A DNA stretch of 64,000 nt from assembly GCA_017307955.1 (NCBI GenBank), contig JAFKFV010000019.1, positions 124,001 through 188,000 of the forward strand. The letters are read 5' to 3'. Shown here piece after piece: positions 45,061 through 54,257 of the stretch. Within the stretch, counting starts at the first letter, position 1; every line of letters starts with the position of its first letter. The notes beneath the pieces are model-generated. The model was not told the DNA's origin. It ran no database searches and was given only the letters and a program-made list of their open reading frames with translations. The DNA comes from Allobosea sp. (GTDB lineage Bacteria > Pseudomonadota > Alphaproteobacteria > Rhizobiales > Kaistiaceae). The translations under genes and the position numbers were made by a program.

Positions 45061-46629
45061 TCACGATTGCGAAGAGGTCTGCGGCCTCGCCATGAAGCGG
45101 TCGGCGAGGGCATCGAGATAAAGGCCATTGGCGAGATGGATGCGGACCGCGCGGCCGAGCGGGGTGGCGATCCAGCGATGCGCCGTCAGTTGCAGGAAGG
45201 CGAGCAGCGCGAAGCTCGCGAAGGCCAGCACGAGGATCGCCTCGGCGACGGTGCCCTGCAGCGAGGCGACGGGGAGTTCGGCCGCGAAGAGGTGATTGGC
45301 CGCCGCATGCAGCAGCGCATAAGCGAGGCTTGCGGCGAGCACGGTGCCGAGCGCGACCACGAGGCTTCCCGTCATGCCGCGCCCTTCGGCCGCCGGCAGA
45401 GCGAGCAGCGCGAGGCCGAGACCGAAGATGCCGGCCAGCGTCAGCGACGCGGGATCGGTCGCAGCCGGCAGCAGCATCCAGGCGAGCACGGCCAGGACGA
45501 CAACGGTCGCTCCTGCGAGCGCGAAGCGCCATGAAGGCGCCTGCGCGCCCGCTTCCGACCGCGACGCGGCGCGGACCGCTTCGACGGCCGTGCCGGACGA
45601 GAGGAAGGCGTGCGCCTTGTAGAGCGAGTGGGCAATGATATGCAGCAGCGCGATCGCGAAGGCGCCAATGCCGCATTGGAAGAGCATGAAGCCCATCTGC
45701 GCGATCGTCGACCAGGCGAGCTGAACCTTGACGGCCGGCTGTGTGAGCATGACAGCGCTCGCGAACAGGGCGGTGAAGCCGCCGACCAGCGCGAGGACAT
45801 GCAGGGCCGGCGGCGTCAGCATCATCACATCGGCGAAGCGCAGCACCAGGAAGCCGCCGGCATTGATGATGCCGGCATGGAGCAGCGCCGAGACGGGCGT
45901 CGGGGTCTCGACGATCTCGGGCAGCCAGCCATGGCTCGGGAACTGCGCCGACTTCAGCAGGGCGGCGAGCGCGAGGAGGGGCGCGGCGAGGATGAGCGCG
46001 GTGTCGGTTGCGCCGGCCGGAGCCGCCTTCGCCGCCTCCGCGATCGCGGCGATATCGCCGGTGCCGAAGCGCAGCCAGATGATCGCGAGCGAGGCCGCGA
46101 GAGCGAGGTCGGCGAGTCGCGCGACGACGAACTTCTTGCGCGCCGCCATCACCGCCTTCGGCCTCTCCGGATAGAAGACGAGCAGCCGGTGCAGCGCGAG
46201 GCTGGTCGCGACGAAGGCGAGCAGCAGCTGAACGAGATTGCCGGCAATCACCAGCGCCATCACGGCGCCGAGCGTCAGCGCGAGGCCGCCGGCAAAGCGC
46301 GCCTGTCCGGGATCGCCAGCGAGATAGTTGCTGCTGAAGCGCAGCACCACGAGACCGACCGCCGAGACCAGCAGCAGCATCGACACCGAGAGCGCATCGA
46401 TGCGGGCAGAGAGGCCGAGGCCGGCGACGCCGATCAGCGGGCTCGTCTGCCGGCCGCCGAGGACGAGTTCGAGAAGGGTCGCGAGCGCCACCACGACGGC
46501 GGCGACGCCGCTCGCCTCGGCGAAGCGCTGCGCCCGGCGCGGATCACCTGGATGGCGGCCGGCGAAGACCGCCGCTGCCAGCATGACAAGCGGGGCGAGG
46601 AAGGGGATGAAGGCCTGGAAACTCGGCAT
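45061..46629 (-). CDS. dabB: DabB, proton-conducting membrane subunit of DAB system
   Basis: The 522-residue protein is homologous to NADH dehydrogenase NuoL/MrpA with about 13-14 spans. It keeps the antiporter-type KSAQFPSHGWLPEIVETPTPVSALLHAG segment with its lysine and histidines. No other complex I genes are present, and dabA follows, so it is DabB rather than NuoL. AAGGAGCG precedes the ATG. It diverges from a LysR gene. Confidence 0.92.
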   Translation of the reverse strand: MPSFQAFIPFLAPLVMLAAAVFAGRHPGDPRRAQRFAEASGVAAVVVALATLLELVLGGRQTSPLIGVAGLGLSARIDALSVSMLLLVSAVGLVVLRFSSNYLAGDPGQARFAGGLALTLGAVMALVIAGNLVQLLLAFVATSLALHRLLVFYPERPKAVMAARKKFVVARLADLALAASLAIIWLRFGTGDIAAIAEAAKAAPAGATDTALILAAPLLALAALLKSAQFPSHGWLPEIVETPTPVSALLHAGIINAGGFLVLRFADVMMLTPPALHVLALVGGFTALFASAVMLTQPAVKVQLAWSTIAQMGFMLFQCGIGAFAIALLHIIAHSLYKAHAFLSSGTAVEAVRAASRSEAGAQAPSWRFALAGATVVVLAVLAWMLLPAATDPASLTLAGIFGLGLALLALPAAEGRGMTGSLVVALGTVLAASLAYALLHAAANHLFAAELPVASLQGTVAEAILVLAFASFALLAFLQLTAHRWIATPLGRAVRIHLANGLYLDALADRFMARPQTSSQS

Positions 46630-46695
46630 GGCGGGCGCTCCTTGAGTTGCGCGCGACCATAGCTTCCGGCATATGTTCTCCTAAATTGATTGTTT

Positions 46696-46710
46696 GGAAC
46701 AGATCGTTCC
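46696..46710. promoter_or_regulatory. LysR-type dyad between dabB and its regulator
   Basis: GGAAC-AGATC-GTTCC is a perfect 5-bp dyad with a 5-base centre, in the 99-base region between dabB and the divergent LysR gene. It is a good candidate site for autoregulation and dab control. Confidence 0.5.
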
Positions 46711-46728
46711 TCAAAAGAGAACGATGCG

Positions 46729-47625
46729 ATGTCCGGCCTGAACTACAATCACCTCCGCTATTTCTGGGCTGTCGCGCATGACGGCAATCTCACCCGCACG
46801 GCCGAGCGGCTCGGCGTCTCGCAATCGGCGCTGTCGGTCCAGATCCGCAAGCTCGAGGACCGGATCGGCCATCCGCTGTTCGAGCGCCGCGGCAAGCAGT
46901 TGCTCCTGACCGAGGCCGGGCACATCGCCCTCGACCATGCCGACGCCATCTTCGCGGCCGGCGACGAACTGCTCGGCACGCTGCGCGAGCGGGTGGTCGG
47001 GCGGCGACAGGTGCTGCGGGTCGGCTCGCTCGCGACGCTGTCTCGCAATTTCCAGACCTCCTTCCTGAGGCCGCTGCTCGGGCGCGACGATGTCGAGATC
47101 GTGCTGCGCTCCGGCTCGGCCGGCGATCTTTTGCAGGCGCTGGAAGCGCACCGGCTCGATGTCGTGCTGGTCAACATCGCGCCGATGCGCGACGCCGCGA
47201 CGCCGTGGATCGCGCATCCGATCGCCGAGCAGCCTGTCAGCCTCGTCGGGACGCCCGACCGCGTCGGCGAATCACGTGATGTCGAGGCGCTGCTCGCCAG
47301 CGGGCCGCTCATTCTTCCGACGCCTGAGAGCAGCATCCGCGGCGGCGTCGACGCGCTGCTCGACCGGCTCGGCATCCGCCCGCGCATCGCGGCCGAGGTC
47401 GACGACATGGCGATGATGCGCCTTCTGGCGCGCGAAGGGGTCGGGCTCGCAGCGGTGCCGCCGATCGTCGTTCAGGACGAACTCGCGAGCGGCGTGCTCA
47501 AGGAGGTCGGCCGGCTGCCCGAGATCAGCGAGACCTTCTGCGCGCTGACACTCTCGCGTCGCTTCCCCAACCCGCTGCTGCGCGCGCTGCTGCCACCGCG
47601 CCCCGTCGATCCGTCTGCCGAGTGA
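46729..47625 (+). CDS. LysR family regulator of the dab operon (NhaR/CbbR-like)
   Basis: The 298-residue regulator has helix-turn-helix HLRYFWAVAHDGNLTRTAERLGVSQSALSVQIRKLE. The YNHLRYFWxVA opening is typical of NhaR-type LysR proteins. I take the ATG at 46729 (AAAGAGAA upstream) over an earlier in-frame start. Divergent placement from dabBA suggests it senses carbon or redox status, as CbbR-type regulators next to DAB operons do. Confidence 0.88.
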   Translation: MSGLNYNHLRYFWAVAHDGNLTRTAERLGVSQSALSVQIRKLEDRIGHPLFERRGKQLLLTEAGHIALDHADAIFAAGDELLGTLRERVVGRRQVLRVGSLATLSRNFQTSFLRPLLGRDDVEIVLRSGSAGDLLQALEAHRLDVVLVNIAPMRDAATPWIAHPIAEQPVSLVGTPDRVGESRDVEALLASGPLILPTPESSIRGGVDALLDRLGIRPRIAAEVDDMAMMRLLAREGVGLAAVPPIVVQDELASGVLKEVGRLPEISETFCALTLSRRFPNPLLRALLPPRPVDPSAE

Positions 47626-47647
47626 CGGGAGCCGGGCTACGGCCCGA

Positions 47648-48493
47648 CTACAGAATCGGCTTCGGTTCGGCCAAAGTCCCTCGATTGAGGGGGCGGCCGA
47701 GGACGGCCCGCCCCCAGTCCGGCAGGGCGATGCCGCGAGCGACGAGTCGCGCCGACGCGAAGACGGCGAGAAGATAGAGCGCAGAGACGACGAGGATCGC
47801 GACAGTCGCCACCGCGGCCGGAGCGATGGCGTCCAGCACGAGCCCGGCGAGCGGCAGCGCCTGCATCGCGTGGGTGCCGAGAAAATGCGGAATCCGCCGA
47901 TCCGCGACGTCAAGCGACCATCCGGTCAGCTTCATGCGCCGCTCGTCGGCGGGCGGCGTCCCGACATGGCGGGACAGCGCGGCGCCGATGGGAAAGGCGG
48001 TCAGGAAGGTCAGCACCGTGCCGCCGATGAGGCCGCTCACCGTCCCGAGCCAGGTTGCCGGCCCGAGCCCCGGCACGCCTTCCGTCAGCGCGGCGAGGCC
48101 GACCGCACCGGCCGCCAGCGTGATGACGACGGCGCCGACGGCCATTCCGGCATAGAGCGCCGCCGCGAGCGGTGTCGTGACATTGAAATGCGAGCGCTCG
48201 GCCCGCGCCGCCCTGAAGACGATATAGGCCATCTCGTAGAACGTCGCGGCGGCGGCGGCGAAGGCGGTGATGGTGAGCGCGAGGCTGCCCGACACTGCCG
48301 GCGCGAGCGCTGCTGTCACGAGCGCCAGCGTCAGGAAGTGGATCGCCAGCGAGACCGAGAACTTGATTGGTTTCGCCCAGACATTGGCGCCGTCCAGCGT
48401 TCGGTGGTCGAGCAGGGCCAGCGGCATCAGGACAGCCGCGAGACCCGACAGGGCGATGGTCAGCAGCCACCAGAGTGCGAGCGCGTCAAGCAA
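47648..48493 (-). CDS. Multi-span membrane protein of unknown function
   Basis: The 281-residue protein has about eight hydrophobic segments. Charged motifs between them include DHRTLDGANVWAKPIKFSVSL and HFNVTTPLAAALYAG, and a histidine pair occurs in RRIPHFLGTHAMQALPL. These conserved-looking His residues in membrane loops could bind metal or haem. It diverges from the SDR-TetR operon across two palindromic operators, so it is probably under the same regulator. No family assigned. Confidence 0.7.
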   Translation of the reverse strand: MLDALALWWLLTIALSGLAAVLMPLALLDHRTLDGANVWAKPIKFSVSLAIHFLTLALVTAALAPAVSGSLALTITAFAAAAATFYEMAYIVFRAARAERSHFNVTTPLAAALYAGMAVGAVVITLAAGAVGLAALTEGVPGLGPATWLGTVSGLIGGTVLTFLTAFPIGAALSRHVGTPPADERRMKLTGWSLDVADRRIPHFLGTHAMQALPLAGLVLDAIAPAAVATVAILVVSALYLLAVFASARLVARGIALPDWGRAVLGRPLNRGTLAEPKPIL

Positions 48494-48513
48494 GTCTTAC
48501 CCCCGATCAGCTT

Positions 48514-48552
48514 GTAGACACTGTCTACCGAGTAATGTAGACAGCGTCTACA
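48514..48552. promoter_or_regulatory. Two palindromic TetR-type operators
   Basis: GTAGACA-C-TGTCTAC (48514-48528) and TGTAGAC-AGC-GTCTACA (48536-48552) are perfect dyads sharing the half-site GTAGAC, with centres 23 bases apart. They fill the 79-base region between the divergent membrane protein gene and the SDR-TetR operon. The TetR protein encoded two genes downstream is the obvious ligand. Confidence 0.8.
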
Positions 48553-48572
48553 TCCCGAAGGGAGCGCTTTCG

Positions 48573-49379
48573 ATGCCTCATCCAGAAGCCTTCCTGCGGC
48601 GCTACGGCCCCGCCGCGCTGGTGACCGGCGCCAGCAACGGCATCGGCCGGGCGATCGCGGCTCTTCTTGCCTCATACGGTCTCGACCTCGTTCTGGTTGC
48701 CCGGAACGAGGCCGCGCTCAGCGAAATCGCAAAAGATCTCGCCGCCCGGCATGGCATCGGCGTCACGCTCATTCCCGCCGACCTCTCCCAACCCGGCGCG
48801 GTCGACGCGATTCTCGGCCATCCGGCAACGGAGCGGGTCGGCCTTCTCGTCGCCGCGGCCGGCTTCGGTTCCGCCGGACGCTTCGACCAACTGCCGGTCG
48901 CGAACGAACTGGCGATGGTCGACGTCAACTGTCGGGCCGTGGTGGCACTGGCGCATGGCATCGCGCCGCGACTGGTCGCGCGCGGACAAGGCGGGATTAT
49001 CCTTTTCGCCTCGCTGGTCGGTTGGCAGGGCACGCCTTTCGCGGCGACCTATGCGGCGACCAAGGCCTTCGTGCAGTCCTTCGGCGAGGCGCTGCACCGT
49101 GAATTGCGGCCGGTGGGCGTCGATGTCCTCGTCGCCGCGCCCGGCCCCGTCGCGACCGGCTTCGGCGATCGCGCCGGCATGGCGCTCACCATGATGGACA
49201 CTGCCGACATCGTCGGTGCCGACATCCTCCGCGCGCTCGGAAAACGCGGCCAGGTCGCGCCGGGACGCGTTGGACGGCTGTTGACGCTCGCGCTGTGGCC
49301 GGTGCCGCGAGCCCTTCGCATCTTCATCATGGGCCGCATCATGAAGGGCATGGTCCAGGGCAAGGAAGACGTCCGGTGA
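48573..49379 (+). CDS. Short-chain dehydrogenase/reductase
   Basis: The 268-residue classical SDR has cofactor motif TGASNGIG, the AAGFGSAG equivalent of NNAG, Ser in FASLVGW and catalytic Y-x3-K (YAATK). The C-terminal 40 residues include a hydrophobic stretch (LLTLALWPVPRALRIFIMG), suggesting membrane association and a lipid-like substrate. AAGGGAGCG precedes the ATG. Its stop overlaps the tetR GTG. Confidence 0.87.
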   Translation: MPHPEAFLRRYGPAALVTGASNGIGRAIAALLASYGLDLVLVARNEAALSEIAKDLAARHGIGVTLIPADLSQPGAVDAILGHPATERVGLLVAAAGFGSAGRFDQLPVANELAMVDVNCRAVVALAHGIAPRLVARGQGGIILFASLVGWQGTPFAATYAATKAFVQSFGEALHRELRPVGVDVLVAAPGPVATGFGDRAGMALTMMDTADIVGADILRALGKRGQVAPGRVGRLLTLALWPVPRALRIFIMGRIMKGMVQGKEDVR

Positions 49380-50011
49380 CGAGCGCGGCGTCCTCGCGCT
49401 CTCCGACGCTGAAGGAAGCCTGCGTCACCGAGGCGCTGGCGATCATCGCGGAACAAGGCCTGGAGCATCTAAGCCTCCGCGAAGTCGCGCGCCGGCTCGG
49501 CGTGTCGCATGGCGCGCCCTATCGCCATTTCGAGAGCCGCGATCGCCTTCTGGCGGCGGTGGTCGCGCGTTGCTACGACGCCTTCGCCCGCCATCTCGAC
49601 GCGCGGCCGGCCGGCGGCGATGCCGATGCCGATCTCCGTGCGATGGGCGTCGCCTATCTCGACTATGCGCTCAGCGAGCCACTCAGCTACCAGCTGATGT
49701 TCTCGACGCGCCTGCCCCCGCCGACGGAACACCCGGAGATGATGGCGAGCGCCGACCATGCCTTCGGCCTCCTGCGAAGCGCGCTTGCGAGACGCTCTCC
49801 GTCCGGAAGCGCAATCGAGATCGAGGCCGACGCGCTGTTCGTCTGGTCGGCCCTGCACGGTCTCGCCGGCACGCTTCGATCGGACATCCTCGCCGGGCTC
49901 GAACTCGCGCCCGAAACGGTCGCCGAGGCGGGGGCGCATATGCTGCGGCGGATCGGGGCGGCGCTTGGCCACCCCGAAACCCGAGAGCAAAACGTCGCGG
50001 GTCAGCGATAG
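49376..50011 (+). CDS. TetR family transcriptional regulator
   Basis: The 211-residue protein has helix-turn-helix LSLREVARRLGVSHGAPYRHFESRDRLLAAV and a TetR_C_33-like ligand domain. Translation probably starts at the GTG at 49376, overlapping the SDR stop (GTGA). It is expected to repress its own operon and the divergent membrane protein gene through the two palindromes at 48.5 kb. Confidence 0.88.
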   Translation: MTSAASSRSPTLKEACVTEALAIIAEQGLEHLSLREVARRLGVSHGAPYRHFESRDRLLAAVVARCYDAFARHLDARPAGGDADADLRAMGVAYLDYALSEPLSYQLMFSTRLPPPTEHPEMMASADHAFGLLRSALARRSPSGSAIEIEADALFVWSALHGLAGTLRSDILAGLELAPETVAEAGAHMLRRIGAALGHPETREQNVAGQR

Positions 50012-50163
50012 CTGCAGGCTTCGATGTCGCGCGTGCCGCCCGGCCCGCAAGCGTTCGGCGGGTTGTTCATCGCCTGGATGGCGGGATTGTTGGGATCGCT
50101 CGTACAGCCGGTGACGGAGCCGAGGCTGGCTGCCATGGCGACGAGAAGCAGGAGCTTGCGCAT
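50002..50163 (-). CDS. Small lipoprotein (53 residues)
   Basis: The protein begins MRKLLLLVAMAASLGSVTGC, a lipoprotein signal with lipobox VTGC (Cys20), then a short mature part of 34 residues with two cysteines (NACGPGG and EACSYR) that may form a disulfide. ACAGGAACC precedes the ATG. The 3' end overlaps the convergent tetR gene by 10 bases. Function unknown. Confidence 0.65.
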   Translation of the reverse strand: MRKLLLLVAMAASLGSVTGCTSDPNNPAIQAMNNPPNACGPGGTRDIEACSYR

Positions 50164-50403
50164 GAAGAATGGTTCCTGTCGAAAGACGACGCTTGATGCG
50201 GACGCCGGCTTAACGATCAGGCCGCCTTACTGTTCACGAACCGGCCGCGGCATTTCGCGTGCCCTGAGACCGCGAGACGGCGGCGGAAGCCAGGCTTCGA
50301 CCCTGCGTTGCGCCGGCGGCAGGGAACCCGTGCGGTCGGGGCCGCGTTGCGACTTCCGACGCGCTCGTGTAACCGTGTCGGACGGAAACAAACTCGGCTC
50401 GCA

Positions 50404-52326
50404 ATGACCGGCAAGCTCGACACGCCCCTTCTCGACAGCGTCGCCACTCCCCTCGACCTGCGCAAGCTCCCCGAAACTGCGCTGGCTCAGCTCGCAGACG
50501 AGTTGCGCGCCGAGACGATCAATGCCGTCTCGGTGACGGGCGGGCATCTCGGCGCCGGGCTCGGCGTCGTGGAGCTCACCGTCGCGCTGCATTACGTCTT
50601 CGATACGCCGAACGACCGGATCATCTGGGACGTCGGCCACCAGGCCTATCCGCACAAGATCCTCACCGGCCGGCGCAAGCGCATCCGCACGCTGCGCCAG
50701 GGCGGTGGCCTTTCCGGTTTCACGCGCCGCGCCGAGAGCCCTTACGATCCCTTCGGGGCCGCTCATTCCTCGACCTCGATCTCGGCCGGCCTCGGCATGG
50801 CGGTGGCGCGCGACCTCTCAGAGGGCGACAACGCGGTCGTCTGCGTGATCGGCGACGGCGCGATGTCGGCCGGCATGGCCTATGAGGCGATGAACAATGC
50901 CGGCGCGCTGCGCTCGCGGCTCATCGTCATCCTCAACGACAACGACATGTCGATCGCGCCGCCGGTCGGCGCGATGTCGGCCTATCTCGCCCGCCTCGTC
51001 TCGGGCCGCGCCTATCGCTCGATCCGCGAGGCCGCCAAGCAGCTCGCGAGCCACCTGCCGCGCTTCTTCCACGACAAGGCCAAGCGCACCGAGGAGTATG
51101 CGCGTGGCTTCTGGACGGGCGGCACGCTGTTCGAGGAACTCGGCTTCTATTATGTCGGGCCGATCGACGGGCATAATCTCGACCATCTCTTGCCCGTGTT
51201 GCGCAATCTGCGCGACGCGCCGGACGGTCCGATCCTGCTGCATGTCGTGACGCAGAAGGGCAAGGGCTATGCCCCGGCCGAGGCGGCGCCCGACAAATAT
51301 CACGGCGTCAACCGCTTCGACGTCATCACCGGCAAGCAGGCCAAGGCGACGCCGAACGCGCCGAGCTACACCCGCGTCTTCGCCGAGAGCCTGATCAAGG
51401 AAGCCGAGCGTGACGACAAGGTGGTGGCGATCACCGCCGCCATGCCGTCAGGCACCGGCCTCGACCTGTTCGGCCAGGCCTTCCCGACCCGCACCTTCGA
51501 TGTCGGCATCGCCGAGCAGCATGCCGTGACCTTCGCCGCCGGCCTCGCTTCCGAAGGCTACAAGCCGTTCTGCGCGATCTACTCGACCTTCCTGCAGCGC
51601 GGCTACGATCAGGTCGTGCATGACGTCGCCATCCAGAAGCTGCCGGTCCGCTTCGCCATCGACCGCGCCGGCTATGTCGGCGCCGACGGTCCGACCCATG
51701 CCGGCTCCTTCGACACGACCTTCCTCGCCAGCCTGCCCGGCATGGTGGTCATGGCACCGGCCGACGAGGCCGAGCTCGTGCACATGATCGCGACTGCCGT
51801 CGCCATCGACGACGCGCCGTCCTCGTTCCGCTATCCGCGCGGCGAAGGCGTCGGCATCGAGCTGCCACAGCGCGGCGAGGTTCTGGCCATCGGCCGCGGC
51901 CGCGTGCTGCGCGAGGGCTCAAAGGTCGCCATCCTCTCCTTCGGAACGCGTCTCGCCGACGCGCTGAAGGCTGCCGAGGAACTCGAGACCTATGGCCTGC
52001 CGGCCACCGTCGCCGATGCCCGCTTCGCCAAGCCGCTCGACCGCGACCTCATCCTCAACCTCGCGCGCAACCACGAGGTCATGATCACGATCGAGGAAGG
52101 CGCCGTCGGCGGCTTCGGGAGCCAGGTGCTGGCGCTGCTGGCCGGCGCCGGCGCGCTCGATCGAGGCCTCCGCATCCGCACGCTGACCATGCCCGATGCC
52201 TTCATCGAGCAGGACAAGCCCGAGATCATGATCGCCGGCAGCGGGCTCGATTCGCGCGGCATCGTCGCGACCGTGTTCGAGGCGCTCGGCCGCGACAGCG
52301 AGGCCGCCGCGATCCGCCGCGCCTGA
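50404..52326 (+). CDS. dxs: 1-deoxy-D-xylulose-5-phosphate synthase
   Basis: The 640-residue thiamine-diphosphate enzyme makes DXP from pyruvate and glyceraldehyde-3-phosphate, the first step of the MEP isoprenoid pathway. It has VGHQAYPHKILTGR, the ThDP motif GDGAMSAGMAYEAMNNAG, the catalytic-glutamate region DVGIAEQHAVTFAAGLA and the C-terminal transketolase domain. The ATG at 50404 gives the family's normal N-terminus; no genes of the pathway are adjacent. Confidence 0.96.
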   Translation: MTGKLDTPLLDSVATPLDLRKLPETALAQLADELRAETINAVSVTGGHLGAGLGVVELTVALHYVFDTPNDRIIWDVGHQAYPHKILTGRRKRIRTLRQGGGLSGFTRRAESPYDPFGAAHSSTSISAGLGMAVARDLSEGDNAVVCVIGDGAMSAGMAYEAMNNAGALRSRLIVILNDNDMSIAPPVGAMSAYLARLVSGRAYRSIREAAKQLASHLPRFFHDKAKRTEEYARGFWTGGTLFEELGFYYVGPIDGHNLDHLLPVLRNLRDAPDGPILLHVVTQKGKGYAPAEAAPDKYHGVNRFDVITGKQAKATPNAPSYTRVFAESLIKEAERDDKVVAITAAMPSGTGLDLFGQAFPTRTFDVGIAEQHAVTFAAGLASEGYKPFCAIYSTFLQRGYDQVVHDVAIQKLPVRFAIDRAGYVGADGPTHAGSFDTTFLASLPGMVVMAPADEAELVHMIATAVAIDDAPSSFRYPRGEGVGIELPQRGEVLAIGRGRVLREGSKVAILSFGTRLADALKAAEELETYGLPATVADARFAKPLDRDLILNLARNHEVMITIEEGAVGGFGSQVLALLAGAGALDRGLRIRTLTMPDAFIEQDKPEIMIAGSGLDSRGIVATVFEALGRDSEAAAIRRA

Positions 52327-52415
52327 TTCTCTCCGCAAGCGTCAGCAGCGGTTGCGAGACCACTTCTCCGCTCCGCGCCGATCCGCTACGTCCTTGTAGG
52401 ACAAGCGGAGGAATC

Positions 52416-52790
52416 ATGACACTTGCTGCAACCCTGATCGCCGTCGGGCGGATCGTGCTCGGCCTCTTCTTCGTGATCGCCGGCATCAGGAACCTGATGG
52501 GCTTCTCGAAGAACCCCTCACCCGAAACCAATTATGGCTGGAAGCTGCCGGCACCGCTGGTGCTGATCGGCTTCGCGATGCAGCTCGTCGGCGGGCTGTC
52601 CGTGATGCTCGGCATCATGCCGGCCTATGGCGCTGCGATCCTGATCCTCTTCCTGATCGGCGCCACCTCGCTCTTCCACAATCTCTTCCTGTTCACGGGC
52701 GAGGCGCGGGCGCCGCATCTCTATTTCACGCTCGTGAACTGCGCGCTCGCCGGCTACTGCCTGATGGTGATCGGCCTCTCGATCATCTGA
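52416..52790 (+). CDS. DoxX family membrane protein
   Basis: The 124-residue protein has four hydrophobic spans. The DoxX pattern is GRIVLGLFFVIAGIRNLMGF at the N-terminus, then LVGGLSVMLGIMPAYGAAIL. GCGGAGGAA precedes the ATG. Members sit in redox or membrane-stress contexts, and an SCO gene follows 61 bases later. Confidence 0.83.
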   Translation: MTLAATLIAVGRIVLGLFFVIAGIRNLMGFSKNPSPETNYGWKLPAPLVLIGFAMQLVGGLSVMLGIMPAYGAAILILFLIGATSLFHNLFLFTGEARAPHLYFTLVNCALAGYCLMVIGLSII

Positions 52791-52851
52791 ACGGCCGGCA
52801 ATCGGCGGATCGTGATTTGGCGGATCAGCCCGCGGCGGCTATGGGAGGGCC

Positions 52852-53463
52852 ATGACACGCAAGCCCCTCCCCGCCCGCCGGCCGCTGCAGCTCGTCCGGC
52901 TCGTCCTCTGGCTGCTCGTCGCCGTGGCGATCGCCGGTACCCTTGCACTCGTCTTCCTCGCCCCGGGCAAGAAGATGACGGCGAGCGCGATCGGCGGGCC
53001 GTTCAGCCTCGTCGACCAGAACGGCGCAACGGTCACCGAGGCGGCCTTGAAGGGCCATCCGTCGCTGATGTTCTTCGGCTACACCTTCTGTCCGGATGTC
53101 TGCCCGACGACCCTCCTGTCAGCCAGCAACTGGCTGAAGGCGCTGGGCCCTGACGGCGACCGGCTCAAGGTCTATTTCGTGACCGTCGATCCGGAGCGCG
53201 ACACGGTCGCGCAGATGAAGGCCTATCTGCAGGCCTTCGATCCGCGCATCATCGGGCTCACGGGCGCGCGCAGCGCGGTCGACCCGATGCTCAAGGAATT
53301 CCGCGTCTATTCGAAGAAGTCCGGCGAGGGCGACGACTACGCCATGGACCACAGCGCCGCCGTCTACATGCTCGACGACAACGGCGATTTCGTCGGCACG
53401 GTCGACTATCAGGAAGACGAGAAGACGGCGATGGAGAAGATCCGCCGCCTCGTGAAGGGCTGA
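52852..53463 (+). CDS. SCO1/SenC family copper chaperone/thiol protein
   Basis: The 203-residue protein is anchored by one N-terminal span (about 14-35) and carries a thioredoxin-fold domain. The copper ligands are C80-x3-C84 (FCPDVCP) and His167 (DYAMDHSA). SCO proteins deliver copper to the CuA site of cytochrome oxidase. GGGAGGGCC precedes the ATG. No oxidase genes are adjacent. Confidence 0.92.
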   Translation: MTRKPLPARRPLQLVRLVLWLLVAVAIAGTLALVFLAPGKKMTASAIGGPFSLVDQNGATVTEAALKGHPSLMFFGYTFCPDVCPTTLLSASNWLKALGPDGDRLKVYFVTVDPERDTVAQMKAYLQAFDPRIIGLTGARSAVDPMLKEFRVYSKKSGEGDDYAMDHSAAVYMLDDNGDFVGTVDYQEDEKTAMEKIRRLVKG

Positions 53464-53479
53464 CGCCCTCGCCTCAGTC

Positions 53480-54055
53480 TCAGTCGCGGGCGATGATCTC
53501 GCGACCCTCGATGCGGCCGGTCTCGGCCATGGGGGTCATCTTGCGGCGCTTCAGGAAGCGCGGGCGGCGGCGCTTGACGGTGGCCAGCGCGCGGCGGCTG
53601 CGCGGCGCCGAAGCGGGGCCGGAGATCGGTCCGGGCGCCGCCTCGCGGATCGAGCCGTCGTGGTCGACGATCAGGAGCGGCAGGCCGAGCGCCTTGCCCC
53701 AGGCCTGCCAGTCGGCCGCGACATCCTCGGCATCGCCCAGATCCTCGACCGAGGCGAGCGGCAGGGACATGGCGCTGTCGGCATGCATCAGCTCGATCTC
53801 GGTGCGGAGCGCCTCGGTGGCCGGATCGACGGTCATGCGCACGGCGACGCCGCGGAACATGCGGATCGGGCAGGCCAGCGTCGCCTCGACACCGCCGATC
53901 GGCCGGCGGACGACGACGCGGTCACGGTCGAGCCAGACGGCGGCGACGGCGGCGGAAGGGGCGGTCAGACGGGCGGAATAGCGCACGGGAAGGGCGAACG
54001 GATCGAGCCGGAGATCGCGGAGCGTCGCGTTCGTGTTGGCGGCCTGACGGACCAT
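53480..54055 (-). CDS. DUF6101-like conserved protein
   Basis: The 191-residue protein has a beta-rich first half (LPVRYSARLTAP, DRVVVRRPIGGVEA) and a very basic C-terminal segment (TVKRRRPRFLKRRKMTPMAE), which suggests nucleic-acid or surface binding. It lacks signal and membrane segments. It resembles a rhizobial family of unknown function (DUF6101, assigned from memory of the pattern). Confidence 0.6.
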   Translation of the reverse strand: MVRQAANTNATLRDLRLDPFALPVRYSARLTAPSAAVAAVWLDRDRVVVRRPIGGVEATLACPIRMFRGVAVRMTVDPATEALRTEIELMHADSAMSLPLASVEDLGDAEDVAADWQAWGKALGLPLLIVDHDGSIREAAPGPISGPASAPRSRRALATVKRRRPRFLKRRKMTPMAETGRIEGREIIARD

Positions 54056-54257
54056 TCTTGCCTCGCTTCAACTGGTTAACAAGGTCTGAAGCGATGGTCC
54101 CGCCGAAGAGGTCCACCGCCTCGCTTGCAGGGACAATGGCACGGCCAGGGCCGGTTCCAGCTTAAGGAACGTGGTTAATATCCTCCGCTTTGTCCGAGGG
54201 TTAGCAGGGGGTGACCGGACAGGGTTGACGGTCGGTAACCCGCCGGCGGGTCGGCCG

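Noticed and set aside
45061..46629. Respiratory complex I subunit NuoL
   Set aside because: No other nuo genes; the adjacent DabA with its full zinc site defines it as DabB.
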